From DATEJJ01 sp039649115 (GTDB lineage Bacteria > Actinomycetota > Actinomycetes > Mycobacteriales > Micromonosporaceae), in the NCBI GenBank assembly GCA_039649115.1, contig JBBWZQ010000212.1, positions 12,262 through 76,261 on the forward strand: a stretch of 64,000 nucleotides of DNA. The letters run 5' to 3'. The notes beneath the pieces were generated by a model that saw only the letters and a list, made by a program, of their open reading frames with translations, made no database searches and was not told the origin of the DNA. Shown here piece after piece: positions 35,470 to 43,794 of the stretch. The first letter of the stretch is position 1. The number at the start of each line of letters is the position of its first letter. Both the position numbers and the translations under genes were made by a program.

Positions 35470-37524
35470 TCAGGCGGTGGTGCGGGCGTCCGGGGTCAGG
35501 GCACCCACCGGGGCGGCGACGCGGAGCTCGTCGAAGACGCCGCGGACGGCCCGGCGCAGCGTGTCCGCGTCATCGACCAGGGCCGGGTCCGCGCACAGCG
35601 CCACGTGCAGGACGCCGTACCAGCCCAGCGCGCCGACCGCGAGCGGGGCACCCGGGGCGAGCGGGAGGATCGGGTACACACCGGACAGGGGTGGGCCGGC
35701 CAGCCGGAGTTGGAGCTGGGGGCCGGGCATGTTGGAGATGATCCCCTGGAAGAACCGGCCGCCGTAGACGGTACGGGCGAACCAGGCGTGTACCGGCGGC
35801 GGCAGCAGCGCGCCGACGTGACGCATGACGAACCGCGAGCCCAGTGCGCGGGTACCGGTGCGCAGCCGCCGGCTGCCCCGGGCCACCTCGGCCAGCCGCT
35901 CGGGCTCGGACAGCGCACCCAGGGGCAGGTCCATCATCACCGCCGCGGTCAGGTTGCCCTCGGCCGACGTACCCGGCTCGCGCACCATCAGCGGTACCGC
36001 GACCCGCAGCATCGGCGACCCGCCCGGCACCGGTTCGCGCATCGCCCGGCGCAGGCCGCCGGCGACGCTGGCAAGCAGCACGTCGCTCACCCGGGCTCCG
36101 TGCCGCCGGGCCACCGCCCGCACCTCGTCCAGCGGCAGGTCCACCATGCCGAACCGGCGCTGCGCCGTGCCGCTCATCGGCAGGCGCACCGCGGGGCGGC
36201 CGTCGGTGGCCAACTGGGCCAGCCCGATCGTGGTGCCGAGGGCCCGGCGCAGCGGTCCCGGCGGGCGGGCGTCCGCGACCAGGGATGACAGCGGGAACGG
36301 CGGTTCGAGCAGGTTCAGCGCCTGCGCGACGGTACCGATCCCGTCGGCCACCACGTGGTGCACCACGAGGATCGCGGCGGCCCGGTCGGCGGCGATGCCG
36401 GTCACCGCCACGAATCTCCACAGTGGACGATCGAGCGGGAGCCGCTCGCCGGCCAGCTCGGCGACCAGCGCCTGTACGGCCGCCATGCCACCGGGCCGGC
36501 CGTCCGGCAGGCTCACGTCCCGCGCCGGTACGTGCCACGCCCAGTCCAGGTCCGGCGCGTCCACCCAGCGGGCCCGGCGCCAGCGGGAGATGCCGGACAG
36601 CCGCTGGCGGAAGCGCGGCAGCTCGTCGAGGTGCTCCCGGATGACCTCGGCCAGCCGGTCCCGCGTGAACGGCACCTCGCGGGTGTCCAGCATCGCCACC
36701 CCGCCCACCTGCTGGGGGAACGCGCCGGTCTCCACGTGCAGGAAGAACGCGTCCGCGGCCGGTACCCGCTCGCCGGGCCGGCGTCGGAGGAGCCGGAGCA
36801 GCCGGAGCAGCCCGAAGGACACGCCGATCAGCAGCACGCCACCCAGCGCGTCGACCAGGTAGTGGTTGGCGGTGGCCATGATCACGACAGCGGTGAGCAG
36901 CACGTGCCCCCCGCTGATCCACTGCGCCGTCCGACCGCCCGCCGAGGAGCGGGGAGCCGGCTCCGGCCGCGCCCGCCAGCAAGCCGCGAGGACCACGCTG
37001 ACCCAGGCCGCCCATGCGATGTGCAGCGACGGCATCGCGGCCAGCTCGTTGGCGTGCGCCACGAGTGGCGATCCCCAGGAGCCCCAGGTGTGGCCGAGCC
37101 GCACGGTGTCCACGAAGCCCAGCTCGGGCAGCAGCCGGGGCGGCGTGACCGGGTAGAGCGCGAAGCAGGCCACACCGACCAGGTTGAGCAGGACGAAGGA
37201 GTTACGCGCCCAACGGTACGTGCCGGGCCGGCGCAGGTACAGCCACACCATGAGCACCAGGGCGGCGATCACGTAGGTGCTCGCGTACTCGTAGTTGGCC
37301 AGCACGCGCAGCACCGGGTGCGGCACGAGCCACCGGTTCATGGCCGGCTCGATGTCCAGGTGCAGCCGGTGCTCCAGGTCGAACAGGAACCTGCCGTGCC
37401 GCGCCGCGGTGTCCGCCCGCCCGCTCCAGTCCAACCCGGCGACCAGGCTGTATACCCCGAACAGCAGCAACCCGCCCAGGAGTTCCGACCAGAGTCGGGG
37501 ACGCGGGGACGCGCTCAAGGTCAC
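35470..37524 (-). CDS. PAP2-type phosphatase domain fused to wax ester synthase/diacylglycerol acyltransferase
   Basis: A 684-residue bifunctional protein. Residues 1 to about 245 are a six-helix PAP2/inositolphosphotransferase-like domain with YPVTPPR, PSLHIA (His168) and NHYLVDALGG (His221, Asp225). Residues about 255-684 are a WS/DGAT acyltransferase with the catalytic HHVVADG (His389, His390, Asp394). A PAP2 domain dephosphorylates phosphatidate to diacylglycerol; WS/DGAT acylates it to triacylglycerol or makes wax esters. The fusion would perform the last two steps of storage-lipid synthesis; this is inferred from domains. The start is GTG 37524. Confidence 0.85.
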   Translation of the reverse strand: MTLSASPRPRLWSELLGGLLLFGVYSLVAGLDWSGRADTAARHGRFLFDLEHRLHLDIEPAMNRWLVPHPVLRVLANYEYASTYVIAALVLMVWLYLRRPGTYRWARNSFVLLNLVGVACFALYPVTPPRLLPELGFVDTVRLGHTWGSWGSPLVAHANELAAMPSLHIAWAAWVSVVLAACWRARPEPAPRSSAGGRTAQWISGGHVLLTAVVIMATANHYLVDALGGVLLIGVSFGLLRLLRLLRRRPGERVPAADAFFLHVETGAFPQQVGGVAMLDTREVPFTRDRLAEVIREHLDELPRFRQRLSGISRWRRARWVDAPDLDWAWHVPARDVSLPDGRPGGMAAVQALVAELAGERLPLDRPLWRFVAVTGIAADRAAAILVVHHVVADGIGTVAQALNLLEPPFPLSSLVADARPPGPLRRALGTTIGLAQLATDGRPAVRLPMSGTAQRRFGMVDLPLDEVRAVARRHGARVSDVLLASVAGGLRRAMREPVPGGSPMLRVAVPLMVREPGTSAEGNLTAAVMMDLPLGALSEPERLAEVARGSRRLRTGTRALGSRFVMRHVGALLPPPVHAWFARTVYGGRFFQGIISNMPGPQLQLRLAGPPLSGVYPILPLAPGAPLAVGALGWYGVLHVALCADPALVDDADTLRRAVRGVFDELRVAAPVGALTPDARTTA

Positions 37525-37561
37525 ACAAGTCTTCTAGCACGTCCGGGGGTGAGTGGCGCAG

Positions 37562-38260
37562 TCAGGCGGGCGTCGGCGCCCGCATGCACAGCCGGACGCC
37601 GGGGACCCGGCGCAGCCGGCGCCAGCCCCAGGCCGCGCAGACCGTCACGGTCATCGTGGTGAGCAGGCCGCTGAACAGGCCCCGGCCGAGCAGCCCGGCG
37701 TCGATTCCCCAGTGCAGCAGGCCGAGCGTCATGCCGGCGTCGAGCAACCGTGATCCGCCCCACAGCCAGGCCACCTGGGTGAACACCTGGCGCACGCCGT
37801 GCCGGTGGAACACGTGCGCGGGCAGGGTGATGAAGTCGCGGGCCAGCCGGATCGTGATCGGCCGGCCCAGCGCGGCGCTGCCCAGGAACAGCAGCGCCAT
37901 CACCACCGAGCCGACGACCGGCTGCAGCAGGTAGACCAGGGCGCTGGAGAGGATCAGCGCGAGCGCGGCCCGGGCGCACAGCATGCCCACGCACAGCAGC
38001 AGCGTGCCCGGCATCTGCCGGCCGGCGATCCAGCGCGCTCCCACGGTCAGCACACACCAGCCCAGCACGGCGCACAGGCCCGCCACCAGGCCCGCCGTGT
38101 GCAGCAGGATGAACAGCAGCCCGGTCGGCACCGCCACGGTCTCGACGAACATCCGGGCCGCGCGCAGCAGCGCCGGCCGCAGGTGCCCGATCTCGATCAC
38201 CACCTCGCCGTCGTGCGCGGCGGTGGACGGCGCTTGCGGCGCGTGTTGCGACGGGGTCAT
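37562..38260 (-). CDS. VC0807-like integral membrane protein
   Basis: A 232-residue protein with five or six predicted membrane helices and no soluble domain. It resembles the VC0807 family, whose function is unknown. ATG 38260 follows AGGA with six-base spacing. It lies 22 bases after the DMT transporter gene and 37 before the PAP2-WS/DGAT gene on the same strand, so co-transcription with lipid genes is likely. The C-terminus is basic (WRRLRRVPGVRLCMR). Confidence 0.65.
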   Translation of the reverse strand: MTPSQHAPQAPSTAAHDGEVVIEIGHLRPALLRAARMFVETVAVPTGLLFILLHTAGLVAGLCAVLGWCVLTVGARWIAGRQMPGTLLLCVGMLCARAALALILSSALVYLLQPVVGSVVMALLFLGSAALGRPITIRLARDFITLPAHVFHRHGVRQVFTQVAWLWGGSRLLDAGMTLGLLHWGIDAGLLGRGLFSGLLTTMTVTVCAAWGWRRLRRVPGVRLCMRAPTPA

Positions 38261-38282
38261 CACGGTCCTAGAGGGGAGGCGG

Positions 38283-39314
38283 CTAAGACGACGGTGACGG
38301 GGCGGTCCCTGTCTCCGTACCCACACCTGTCGGCGATACGCCCGCGTTTCCGAGGCGGGTTGCACGCTCGGGTTCCACGGTCGCTTCCGGCCGCACGCTC
38401 GACGAGTGCGCGAGCGTCACCACCCCGATGATCAGCAGGGCTCCGGAACCGGACAGGGCGGCCAACGCCCCGGGGCTGGTCGGCGGCGTGACGTGGAAGG
38501 CTAGCACCCCGATCAGGTAGCTGGCCAGGGGGTTGGTGATCGTCATCGCCGCGACCGCCGCCGAGAGCGAGCCGGCGGCGAAGGCTCCCTGCTCCAGCAG
38601 CAGCCCCGAGAGGGTGGACACCGCCAGAGCGTACCCGGGCCAGTCCACGGCGGTAGCCGCCACACCACGTTGTAATAGATCCTCGGCGGTGAGCTTGATG
38701 AGCACCGCGCTCATCGCGAAACACAGCCCGGCCGCGACCGCGATCAGCGTCGCGTGGACCAGCGGCGGGCGGCCGGCCGAGGCCACCACGAGCAGCCCGA
38801 CCAGGATCGTGGTGGCCAGGCCGGCGAGCACGACGCGGTTGCGGTCCGGCTCCTCGGAAAACGGCGCAACGCCGCGCACGGCGAGGAACACGACAACACC
38901 GCCGCAGATGGCCAGACCGCCCAGCCAGTCGCGTAACGCCGGCCACCGCCGCCCCCACGCCGAGGCCAGCGGCAGGGCGAAGAGCAACTGCGTGACGAGC
39001 AGCGGTTGCACCAGGGCCACCGAGCCGTAGTGCAGGGCCACCGCCTGGACCAGGAAGCCGACGAGGTTGGTCACCCACCCGAACAACCACAAGGGGGTAC
39101 GCACGAGCCGGCGCACCAGCGCGAGCAGCGGTCGCAGCACACCCAGCAGGGGTCGTACCACGAGCCGGGTGGCCAGCCGGGTCCCGCGGGGTGGCTCGGC
39201 TGGCGTCGGGTCCGGTTCGGGTGCGGCGGCGCTGTGTTGCGCCGCGTGCTGTTGCAGTGATGCCGAGGCCGCGAAGAGGAATGCGGCCAGGAGTCCGAAG
39301 AGGACGGGCAGCAC
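38283..39314 (-). CDS. DMT-superfamily (EamA-like) transporter
   Basis: About 343 residues with nine or ten hydrophobic helices in the duplicated EamA pattern, including WVTNLVGFLVQAVALHYGS and FAMSAVLIKLTAEDL. It is an actinobacterial DMT-type permease of unknown substrate. The start is uncertain. GTG 39314 puts the first helix (VLPVLFGLLAAFLFAAS) at the N-terminus behind GGGAAA, but the frame extends upstream into the SDR gene as far as 39410. The C-terminal 40 residues are Thr/Glu/Ser-rich and disordered. Confidence 0.68.
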   Translation of the reverse strand: MLPVLFGLLAAFLFAASASLQQHAAQHSAAAPEPDPTPAEPPRGTRLATRLVVRPLLGVLRPLLALVRRLVRTPLWLFGWVTNLVGFLVQAVALHYGSVALVQPLLVTQLLFALPLASAWGRRWPALRDWLGGLAICGGVVVFLAVRGVAPFSEEPDRNRVVLAGLATTILVGLLVVASAGRPPLVHATLIAVAAGLCFAMSAVLIKLTAEDLLQRGVAATAVDWPGYALAVSTLSGLLLEQGAFAAGSLSAAVAAMTITNPLASYLIGVLAFHVTPPTSPGALAALSGSGALLIIGVVTLAHSSSVRPEATVEPERATRLGNAGVSPTGVGTETGTAPSPSS

Positions 39315-39351
39315 GATTTTCCCGGGTGGTGAGGTGACAAGTTCATTGATC

Positions 39352-40116
39352 CTATCGGTCCCCGCCACCGAACCGCGCCGCGAGGAACCGGTACGCGCCC
39401 GGCGCGGCACCCCGTACCGCCACGGGCAGCCGCAGCCAGCGCGGCGCGTACCGCTCGGGGCTGCCGCTGCGTACCGCGCGGACCAGCGCGTCGGCGACCA
39501 CCCCGGCGGGCATGGGCCGGGGCCGGCGGCGCTGGTACGGCCGGCCCCGCTGCGCGAAGAAGCCGGTGTCCACCACGCCCGGCACGAGTACCCCGACGCC
39601 CACCCCGCTGCCCCGCACCTCGAAGCGCAGGCTCTCGGCGAACGTGTCCAGCCCCGCCTTGGTCGCCGCGTAGACGGCCTCCTGCGCCACGCCCATCCGC
39701 CCCGCGATCGACCCCACGAACATCAGGTACCCCTCGCCCCTCGCCAGCATCGGCGGCAACAGCGCCCGGGTCAGCTCGATCGGCGCCACCAGGTTGACCG
39801 CGACCAGCCGGGCCACCTGCGGCGCGGTCATCTCCGGGAACGGGCCGGCCCAGCCGACGCCGGCGTTGTTGACCAGCACGTCCACCCGGCCGGTGACCTC
39901 CTGCGCCGCCCGCGCGAGCCGCGGCACCTGCGCCGGATCGGCGAGGTCGGCGGTCAGCGGTACCGCATCGATCTCTGCTGCCAGTGCGGCCAGCCGGTCG
40001 CCCGCGCGGCCGTGCGCCAGCACCCGCGCCCCCGCGCGGGCCAGCGCGACCGCGCTGGCCCGTCCTATTCCGGAGGACGCGCCGGTGACCAGCGCCACCT
40101 TCCCGTGCAGCCGCAT
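39352..40116 (-). CDS. Classical short-chain dehydrogenase/reductase
   Basis: A 254-residue SDR with the cofactor motif TGASSGIG (residues 12-19), NNAG, the catalytic Ser of VGSIAG and YAATK (Tyr-x3-Lys). The basic residue in HGR after the second strand suggests NADP. The C-terminal extension RWLRLPVAVRGAAPGAYRFLAARF is amphipathic and could touch the membrane, as in SDRs acting on lipids. Substrate unknown. ATG 40116. It heads the minus-strand group SDR-DMT-VC0807-PAP2/WS/DGAT and diverges from the guanidine operon. Confidence 0.82.
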   Translation of the reverse strand: MRLHGKVALVTGASSGIGRASAVALARAGARVLAHGRAGDRLAALAAEIDAVPLTADLADPAQVPRLARAAQEVTGRVDVLVNNAGVGWAGPFPEMTAPQVARLVAVNLVAPIELTRALLPPMLARGEGYLMFVGSIAGRMGVAQEAVYAATKAGLDTFAESLRFEVRGSGVGVGVLVPGVVDTGFFAQRGRPYQRRRPRPMPAGVVADALVRAVRSGSPERYAPRWLRLPVAVRGAAPGAYRFLAARFGGGDR

Positions 40117-40207
40117 GGTGATTACAGTTTCACGGCCCGGAAACGGCAGCGACCCCGACCGGTGACACGCACCCGGTGCACTGGTGTGCGACCCGCCGAC
40201 GAGCGGG

Positions 40208-40302
40208 GCGCACCTAGGGTTCCGCCGCTGCCCGCGGGTCTGGTCCAAGAGGTGCAGGCGGAGCAGCCGCTCCGCTCCACGGCGGGGGAAAAGCCCGGGA
40301 GG
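40208..40302 (+). promoter_or_regulatory. Guanidine-I (ykkC class) riboswitch
   Basis: The RNA shows the conserved blocks of the guanidine-I aptamer in order. P1 is GCACCT (40210-40215) pairing with AGGTGC (40250-40255). CTAGGGTTCCG and GGTCTGGTCC-AAGAGG lie inside it. A GCGGAG/CTCCGC hairpin (40258-40275) follows, then ACGGCGGGGGAAAAGCCCGGGAGG (40279-40302, quoted as two parts ACGGCGGGGG and AAAAGCCCGGGAGG). It lies 53 bases before the first gene of a guanidine-degradation operon. The spacer holds ATCCCGG and TCCCGG that could pair alternatively with GCCCGGGA of the aptamer, suggesting control near the ribosome site GGAG (40342-40345). It is an ON switch in known relatives. Confidence 0.93.
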
Positions 40303-40354
40303 CCAGGTAGGTCTGCACCCCAGTGGTCGGATCCCGGTCCCGGAGCGTCGCCAT

Positions 40355-41053
40355 ATGAGTTGTTACAGCCACGAGGTACCCGGCGGTGCCGGCTGGTCGC
40401 TGCGGGTCGAGCGCGGCCGGCAACTGCGCCTGGCGGCGGCCGGCTGCGGCGTGTGCGTGAGCACCCTGTTGTTCGCCGCCGCCGACCCGCTGGAGCGGCT
40501 GAACGTGCCGGACACGCTCAAGGCGCAGATGTCCGCGTGCGTACGCCCGCCCATGGTGCTCATGTCCGACCTGGGCCGGGCGCTGTGCTCGGTCACCGGC
40601 TCGTCGCTGCCGTGGCACGACGCGATCAGCGGGCACAGCCTGGACCGGCACGTCGCGCGGTTCGGCCCGTCGGACTACGGGGCCGACGGCAACGGGTGGC
40701 GCCGGTCGGCCCGTTCCCTGCTGCTGGACGAGCTGGCCGTGCTCGGGCTCGGCCGGCGGGACCTGCACGCCTGCGTGAACTGGTTCACCAAGGTGGTACC
40801 GGACGAGCGCGGCCGCCTCGCCTTCGCCTCCGGACACGCCAGTGCGGGCGACTGGGTGACCCTGCGCGCCGAGCAGGATCTCCTGGTCGTGCTGGCCACC
40901 GCGCCGCATCCGCTGGACCCGTCGCCGGCCTGGGCGCCCGGCCCGGTGCGGATCAGCGTCGGCGACGCCGGGCCGCCCGCGCCGCCCGACGACCCGTCCC
41001 GGGTGTTCCGCGCCGAGTCGGCCCGCTCCCTGGAACTGGCGGAGCGCTCATGA
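40355..41053 (+). CDS. cgdA: Carboxyguanidine deiminase subunit, UAAP1/DUF1989 type
   Basis: A 232-residue DUF1989 protein of the type formerly called urea-amidolyase-associated protein 1. The N-terminal SHEVPGGAGWSLRVERGRQLRL, the Cys-containing middle (SACVRPPMVLMSDLGRAL) and NWFTKVV are family features. In guanidine-degrading bacteria the two UAAP subunits form a deiminase that converts carboxyguanidine to allophanate. ATG 40355 has GGAG nine bases upstream. The stop overlaps the next start (ATGA). The subunit letter A follows gene order and is tentative. Confidence 0.85.
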   Translation: MSCYSHEVPGGAGWSLRVERGRQLRLAAAGCGVCVSTLLFAAADPLERLNVPDTLKAQMSACVRPPMVLMSDLGRALCSVTGSSLPWHDAISGHSLDRHVARFGPSDYGADGNGWRRSARSLLLDELAVLGLGRRDLHACVNWFTKVVPDERGRLAFASGHASAGDWVTLRAEQDLLVVLATAPHPLDPSPAWAPGPVRISVGDAGPPAPPDDPSRVFRAESARSLELAERS

Positions 41054-41658
41054 CTCTCATCGATACGGTGGTGGCCGCCGGGGACGGGTGGATCGGGGAG
41101 ATCCCGGCCGGTGCCCGGCTGCGGATCGTGGACCTGCACGGCAACCAGGCGGTCGACACGCTGCTGTACGACGCGCACGACTACGGCAACCGGTACAGCG
41201 CGGTGGACACCGTACGGGAGCAGGGTGGCGTGTACCTGACCACCGGCTCTGCCCTGGTGTCCGTCGACGGCGACGTGCTCGCCACGATCGTCGAGGACAC
41301 CTGCGGGCGGCATGACACGCTCGGCGGCGCGTGCGCCAAGGAGAGCAACGTGGTGCGGTACGGGCACCACACCCGCCACCAGCACGCCTGCCGGGCCACG
41401 TTCCTGCGGCAGATCCAGCGCTGGGGCCGCGGGCTGGACAAGCGCGACGTGACCCACAACATCAACTTCTTCATGAACGTGCCGCTCACCCCGGACGGCG
41501 GCCTCAGCTTCGAGGACGGCGTCTCCGCACCCGGCAAGCACGTCGAGCTGCGCGCCGAGCGCGACATCCTGCTCCTGATCAGCAACTGCCCCCAGATCAA
41601 CAACCCCTGCAACGCCTACCACCCCACCCCGATCCGCCTCCAGGCCTGGCCCACATGA
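41050..41658 (+). CDS. cgdB: Carboxyguanidine deiminase subunit, UAAP2/DUF1989 type
   Basis: A 202-residue DUF1989 protein, partner of the preceding gene. It contains DLHGNQAVDTLLYDA, the Cys/His-rich CGRHDTLGGACAKESN, and NINFFMNVPLTPDGG with CNAY near the end, matching UAAP2. The His/Cys/Asp pattern is consistent with a metal site. The two overlapping subunits should hydrolyse carboxyguanidine, releasing ammonia and yielding allophanate for the downstream hydrolase. The next gene starts 99 bases later, beyond a 17-bp inverted repeat, an unusually large gap for this operon. Confidence 0.87.
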   Translation: MTLIDTVVAAGDGWIGEIPAGARLRIVDLHGNQAVDTLLYDAHDYGNRYSAVDTVREQGGVYLTTGSALVSVDGDVLATIVEDTCGRHDTLGGACAKESNVVRYGHHTRHQHACRATFLRQIQRWGRGLDKRDVTHNINFFMNVPLTPDGGLSFEDGVSAPGKHVELRAERDILLLISNCPQINNPCNAYHPTPIRLQAWPT

Positions 41659-41677
41659 CCCCCGCCCGGCGCGACTT

Positions 41678-41724
41678 CATCGAAGTTGCGGTGTCCGGCC
41701 GGCCCCAACACCGCAACTTCGATG
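41678..41724. repeat. 17-bp perfect inverted repeat between the deiminase and carboxyltransferase genes
   Basis: CATCGAAGTTGCGGTGT (41678-41694) and ACACCGCAACTTCGATG (41708-41724) are perfect reverse complements around a 13-base GC-rich loop that itself contains CCGGCCGG. Part of the arm (GAGGTTGCGGCGTT) is echoed just downstream. As RNA it is a very stable stem inside the operon. It may be a partial terminator, an mRNA-processing site, or a palindromic repeat element; it marks the place where a biotin-carboxylase domain would be expected. Confidence 0.85.
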
Positions 41725-41757
41725 AGGTTGCGGCGTTCTCGGGCGGGGGGTGGGGGT

Positions 41758-43794
41758 GTGAGTGAGGGGGTTCTTGAGGTGTTGTCGGGGGGGATACAGG
41801 CTACGGTGCAGGACCTGCCGGGGCGGACGGGGCTGTGGGGGGTCGGGGTGCCGCCGTCGGGGGCCTGGGACGACCTGTCCTTCGCGCTGGCCAACCTCGC
41901 GGTCGGCAACCCGGTCGGCGCGGCCGGGCTCGAGGCGGTCCTGCGCGGGCCGTCGATCCGGGTACGCCGGCCCACGATCCTGTGCGTCACCGGCGCCGCC
42001 GGGCTGGCCACACTCGACCGGCGCACGGTGCCGCTGGGCCGGCCGATCGAGGTGTTCGCCGGGCAGATCCTCGACATGGGGCCGATGCGCGGGCCGGGGC
42101 TGCGCGGGTACCTCGCGGTGCGCGGCGGCCTCGCGGTGCCGGCCGCGCTGGGCAGCCGGTCCACCTTCCTGCTCGGCGGGCTGGGTGGCTGGCACGGGCG
42201 ACCGCTGCGCGCCGGTGACCTGGTACCGGTCGGCGACGAGTCGGGCGCGTGCGCGCCGGTCGACGTCGGCGACGCGCTGCCGGTGCTGACCGACTCGTGG
42301 ACGATCCGGGTGATCCCGGGCCCGCACGGCGCGCCCGAGTACCTGACCGAGGCCGGTGCGCAGGCGCTGTTCGCGGCGCAGTGGCGGCTGGACCACCGCT
42401 CCGACCGCACCGGCGTGCGGCTGACCGGGCCGGCACCCGAGTGGTCGCGCCCGGACGGTGGCGAGGCCGGGCTGCACCCCAGCAACATCCACGACAGCCC
42501 GTACCCGGTCGGCGGCATCATGATCTCCGGCGGCACCCCGGTCGTGGTCGGGCCGGACGGGCCGAGCCTCGGCGGCTTCGTGCTGCCGGCCGTGGTGATC
42601 AGCGCCGACCGCTGGCGGCTGGCGCAGGCCCGGCCGGGCGACCGGGTGCGGCTGACTCCGGTGACTCCCGGCGAGGCGCAGGAGGCCAGCCGCACCCGCG
42701 AGCACCTGCTCGCCGACCTGGCGCACCTGGCCGGGGGCGGGATGCCGCGGCCCACGCTGGTGCTCCGCGAGCGCTTCGCGAACTACACCGCGACCGGTTG
42801 GTCGCGGCCGCGGCCCGTCGTGAACCTGCCCGGGGAAGGCGGGCGGCCCGCGCTGAGCGCCCGCCAGGCCGGCGACCACCACCTGCTGGTCGAGGTCGGT
42901 CCGGCCCAGCTCGACCTGGCCGTGCGGCTGCGGGTGCACCTGCTGGCCGGGGCCGTGGCGCAGGCGGGCGCCGCGGGCATCACCGAGAGTGTCGAGGGGG
43001 TACGGTCGCTGCTCCTCGCCGTGGACGAGGCGAAGCTGTCGCTGGGCGCGCTCGCCGAACTGGTCGCCGAGGAGTGGACCCGGCTGCCCGACCTGGACTC
43101 GGTGGCGCTGCCCACGCGCGAGGTCACCCTGCCGATCGCGTTCGACGACGCGGCCGTGCACGAGGCGATGCGCCGGTACCAGACGGGGGTGCGCCCGGAC
43201 GCGCCGTGGTGCCCGGACAACGTCGAGTTCATCCGGCGCATCAACGGGCTGGCGCAGCGGGAGCACGTCTTCGACATCGTGGCGGCCGCGACCTACCTCG
43301 TCGTCGGGCTCGGCGACGTGTACCTGGGCGCGCCGGTGGCGGTACCGCTGGATCCGGCGCACCGCCTGGTGACCACCAAGTACGACCCGCCCCGCACCTG
43401 GACGCCGGCGAACGCGGTCGGCATCGGCGGCGCGTACCTGTGCGTGTACGGGATGGAGGGTCCCGGCGGGTACCAGCTGGTCGGGCGCACCGTGCCGGTC
43501 TGGCGGTACGGTGGCCCCGATGCCGAGCTCGACGACGAGCCGCCCTGGCTGCTGCGCCTGTTCGACCAGATCCGCTTCAGCCTCGTGGATCCGGAGGAGC
43601 TGCGCGTGCTGCGAGCCGAGATCGCCGCCGGTACCCGGAATCTGGACACCCGGCCCACCACGTTGCGGGCCGCCGACCTCGTCTGCGGCACGGACGCCGC
43701 GGCCGCCGGGTTCACCGCCCGGCGGCTGGCCGCGTTCGCCGCGGAGCGCGAGCGCTGGGCCCTGGCGGCCTCCTCCCTTGGCGGCGAGGCATGA
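41758..43794 (+). CDS. Guanidine/urea carboxylase, carboxyltransferase part only (KipA-KipI domains)
   Basis: A 678-residue protein equal to the middle of a guanidine or urea carboxylase. Residues about 5-330 are the AHS2/KipA-like domain (GGIQATVQDLPGRTGLWGVG), and about 365-620 the AHS1/KipI-like domain with PWCPDNVEFIRRINGL, typical of urea/guanidine carboxylases rather than 5-oxoprolinases. Full-length enzymes are about 1200 residues, with an N-terminal ATP-grasp biotin carboxylase and a C-terminal biotin carrier. Here there is no ATP-grasp domain, and the chain ends after FAAERERWALAASS without an AMKM-type biotin site. The start is GTG 41758, inside a G-rich run. Its stop overlaps the atzF start (ATGA). 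A biotinylated partner must come from elsewhere if it is active. Confidence 0.85.
   Translation: MSEGVLEVLSGGIQATVQDLPGRTGLWGVGVPPSGAWDDLSFALANLAVGNPVGAAGLEAVLRGPSIRVRRPTILCVTGAAGLATLDRRTVPLGRPIEVFAGQILDMGPMRGPGLRGYLAVRGGLAVPAALGSRSTFLLGGLGGWHGRPLRAGDLVPVGDESGACAPVDVGDALPVLTDSWTIRVIPGPHGAPEYLTEAGAQALFAAQWRLDHRSDRTGVRLTGPAPEWSRPDGGEAGLHPSNIHDSPYPVGGIMISGGTPVVVGPDGPSLGGFVLPAVVISADRWRLAQARPGDRVRLTPVTPGEAQEASRTREHLLADLAHLAGGGMPRPTLVLRERFANYTATGWSRPRPVVNLPGEGGRPALSARQAGDHHLLVEVGPAQLDLAVRLRVHLLAGAVAQAGAAGITESVEGVRSLLLAVDEAKLSLGALAELVAEEWTRLPDLDSVALPTREVTLPIAFDDAAVHEAMRRYQTGVRPDAPWCPDNVEFIRRINGLAQREHVFDIVAAATYLVVGLGDVYLGAPVAVPLDPAHRLVTTKYDPPRTWTPANAVGIGGAYLCVYGMEGPGGYQLVGRTVPVWRYGGPDAELDDEPPWLLRLFDQIRFSLVDPEELRVLRAEIAAGTRNLDTRPTTLRAADLVCGTDAAAAGFTARRLAAFAAERERWALAASSLGGEA

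Noticed and set aside
41758..43794. 5-oxoprolinase subunits PxpB/PxpC (KipI/KipA) fusion instead of guanidine carboxylase
   Set aside because: Domain order KipA then KipI, the PWCPDNVEFIRRINGL segment and the riboswitch/deiminase/AtzF context fit urea/guanidine carboxylase; no pxpA gene is present.
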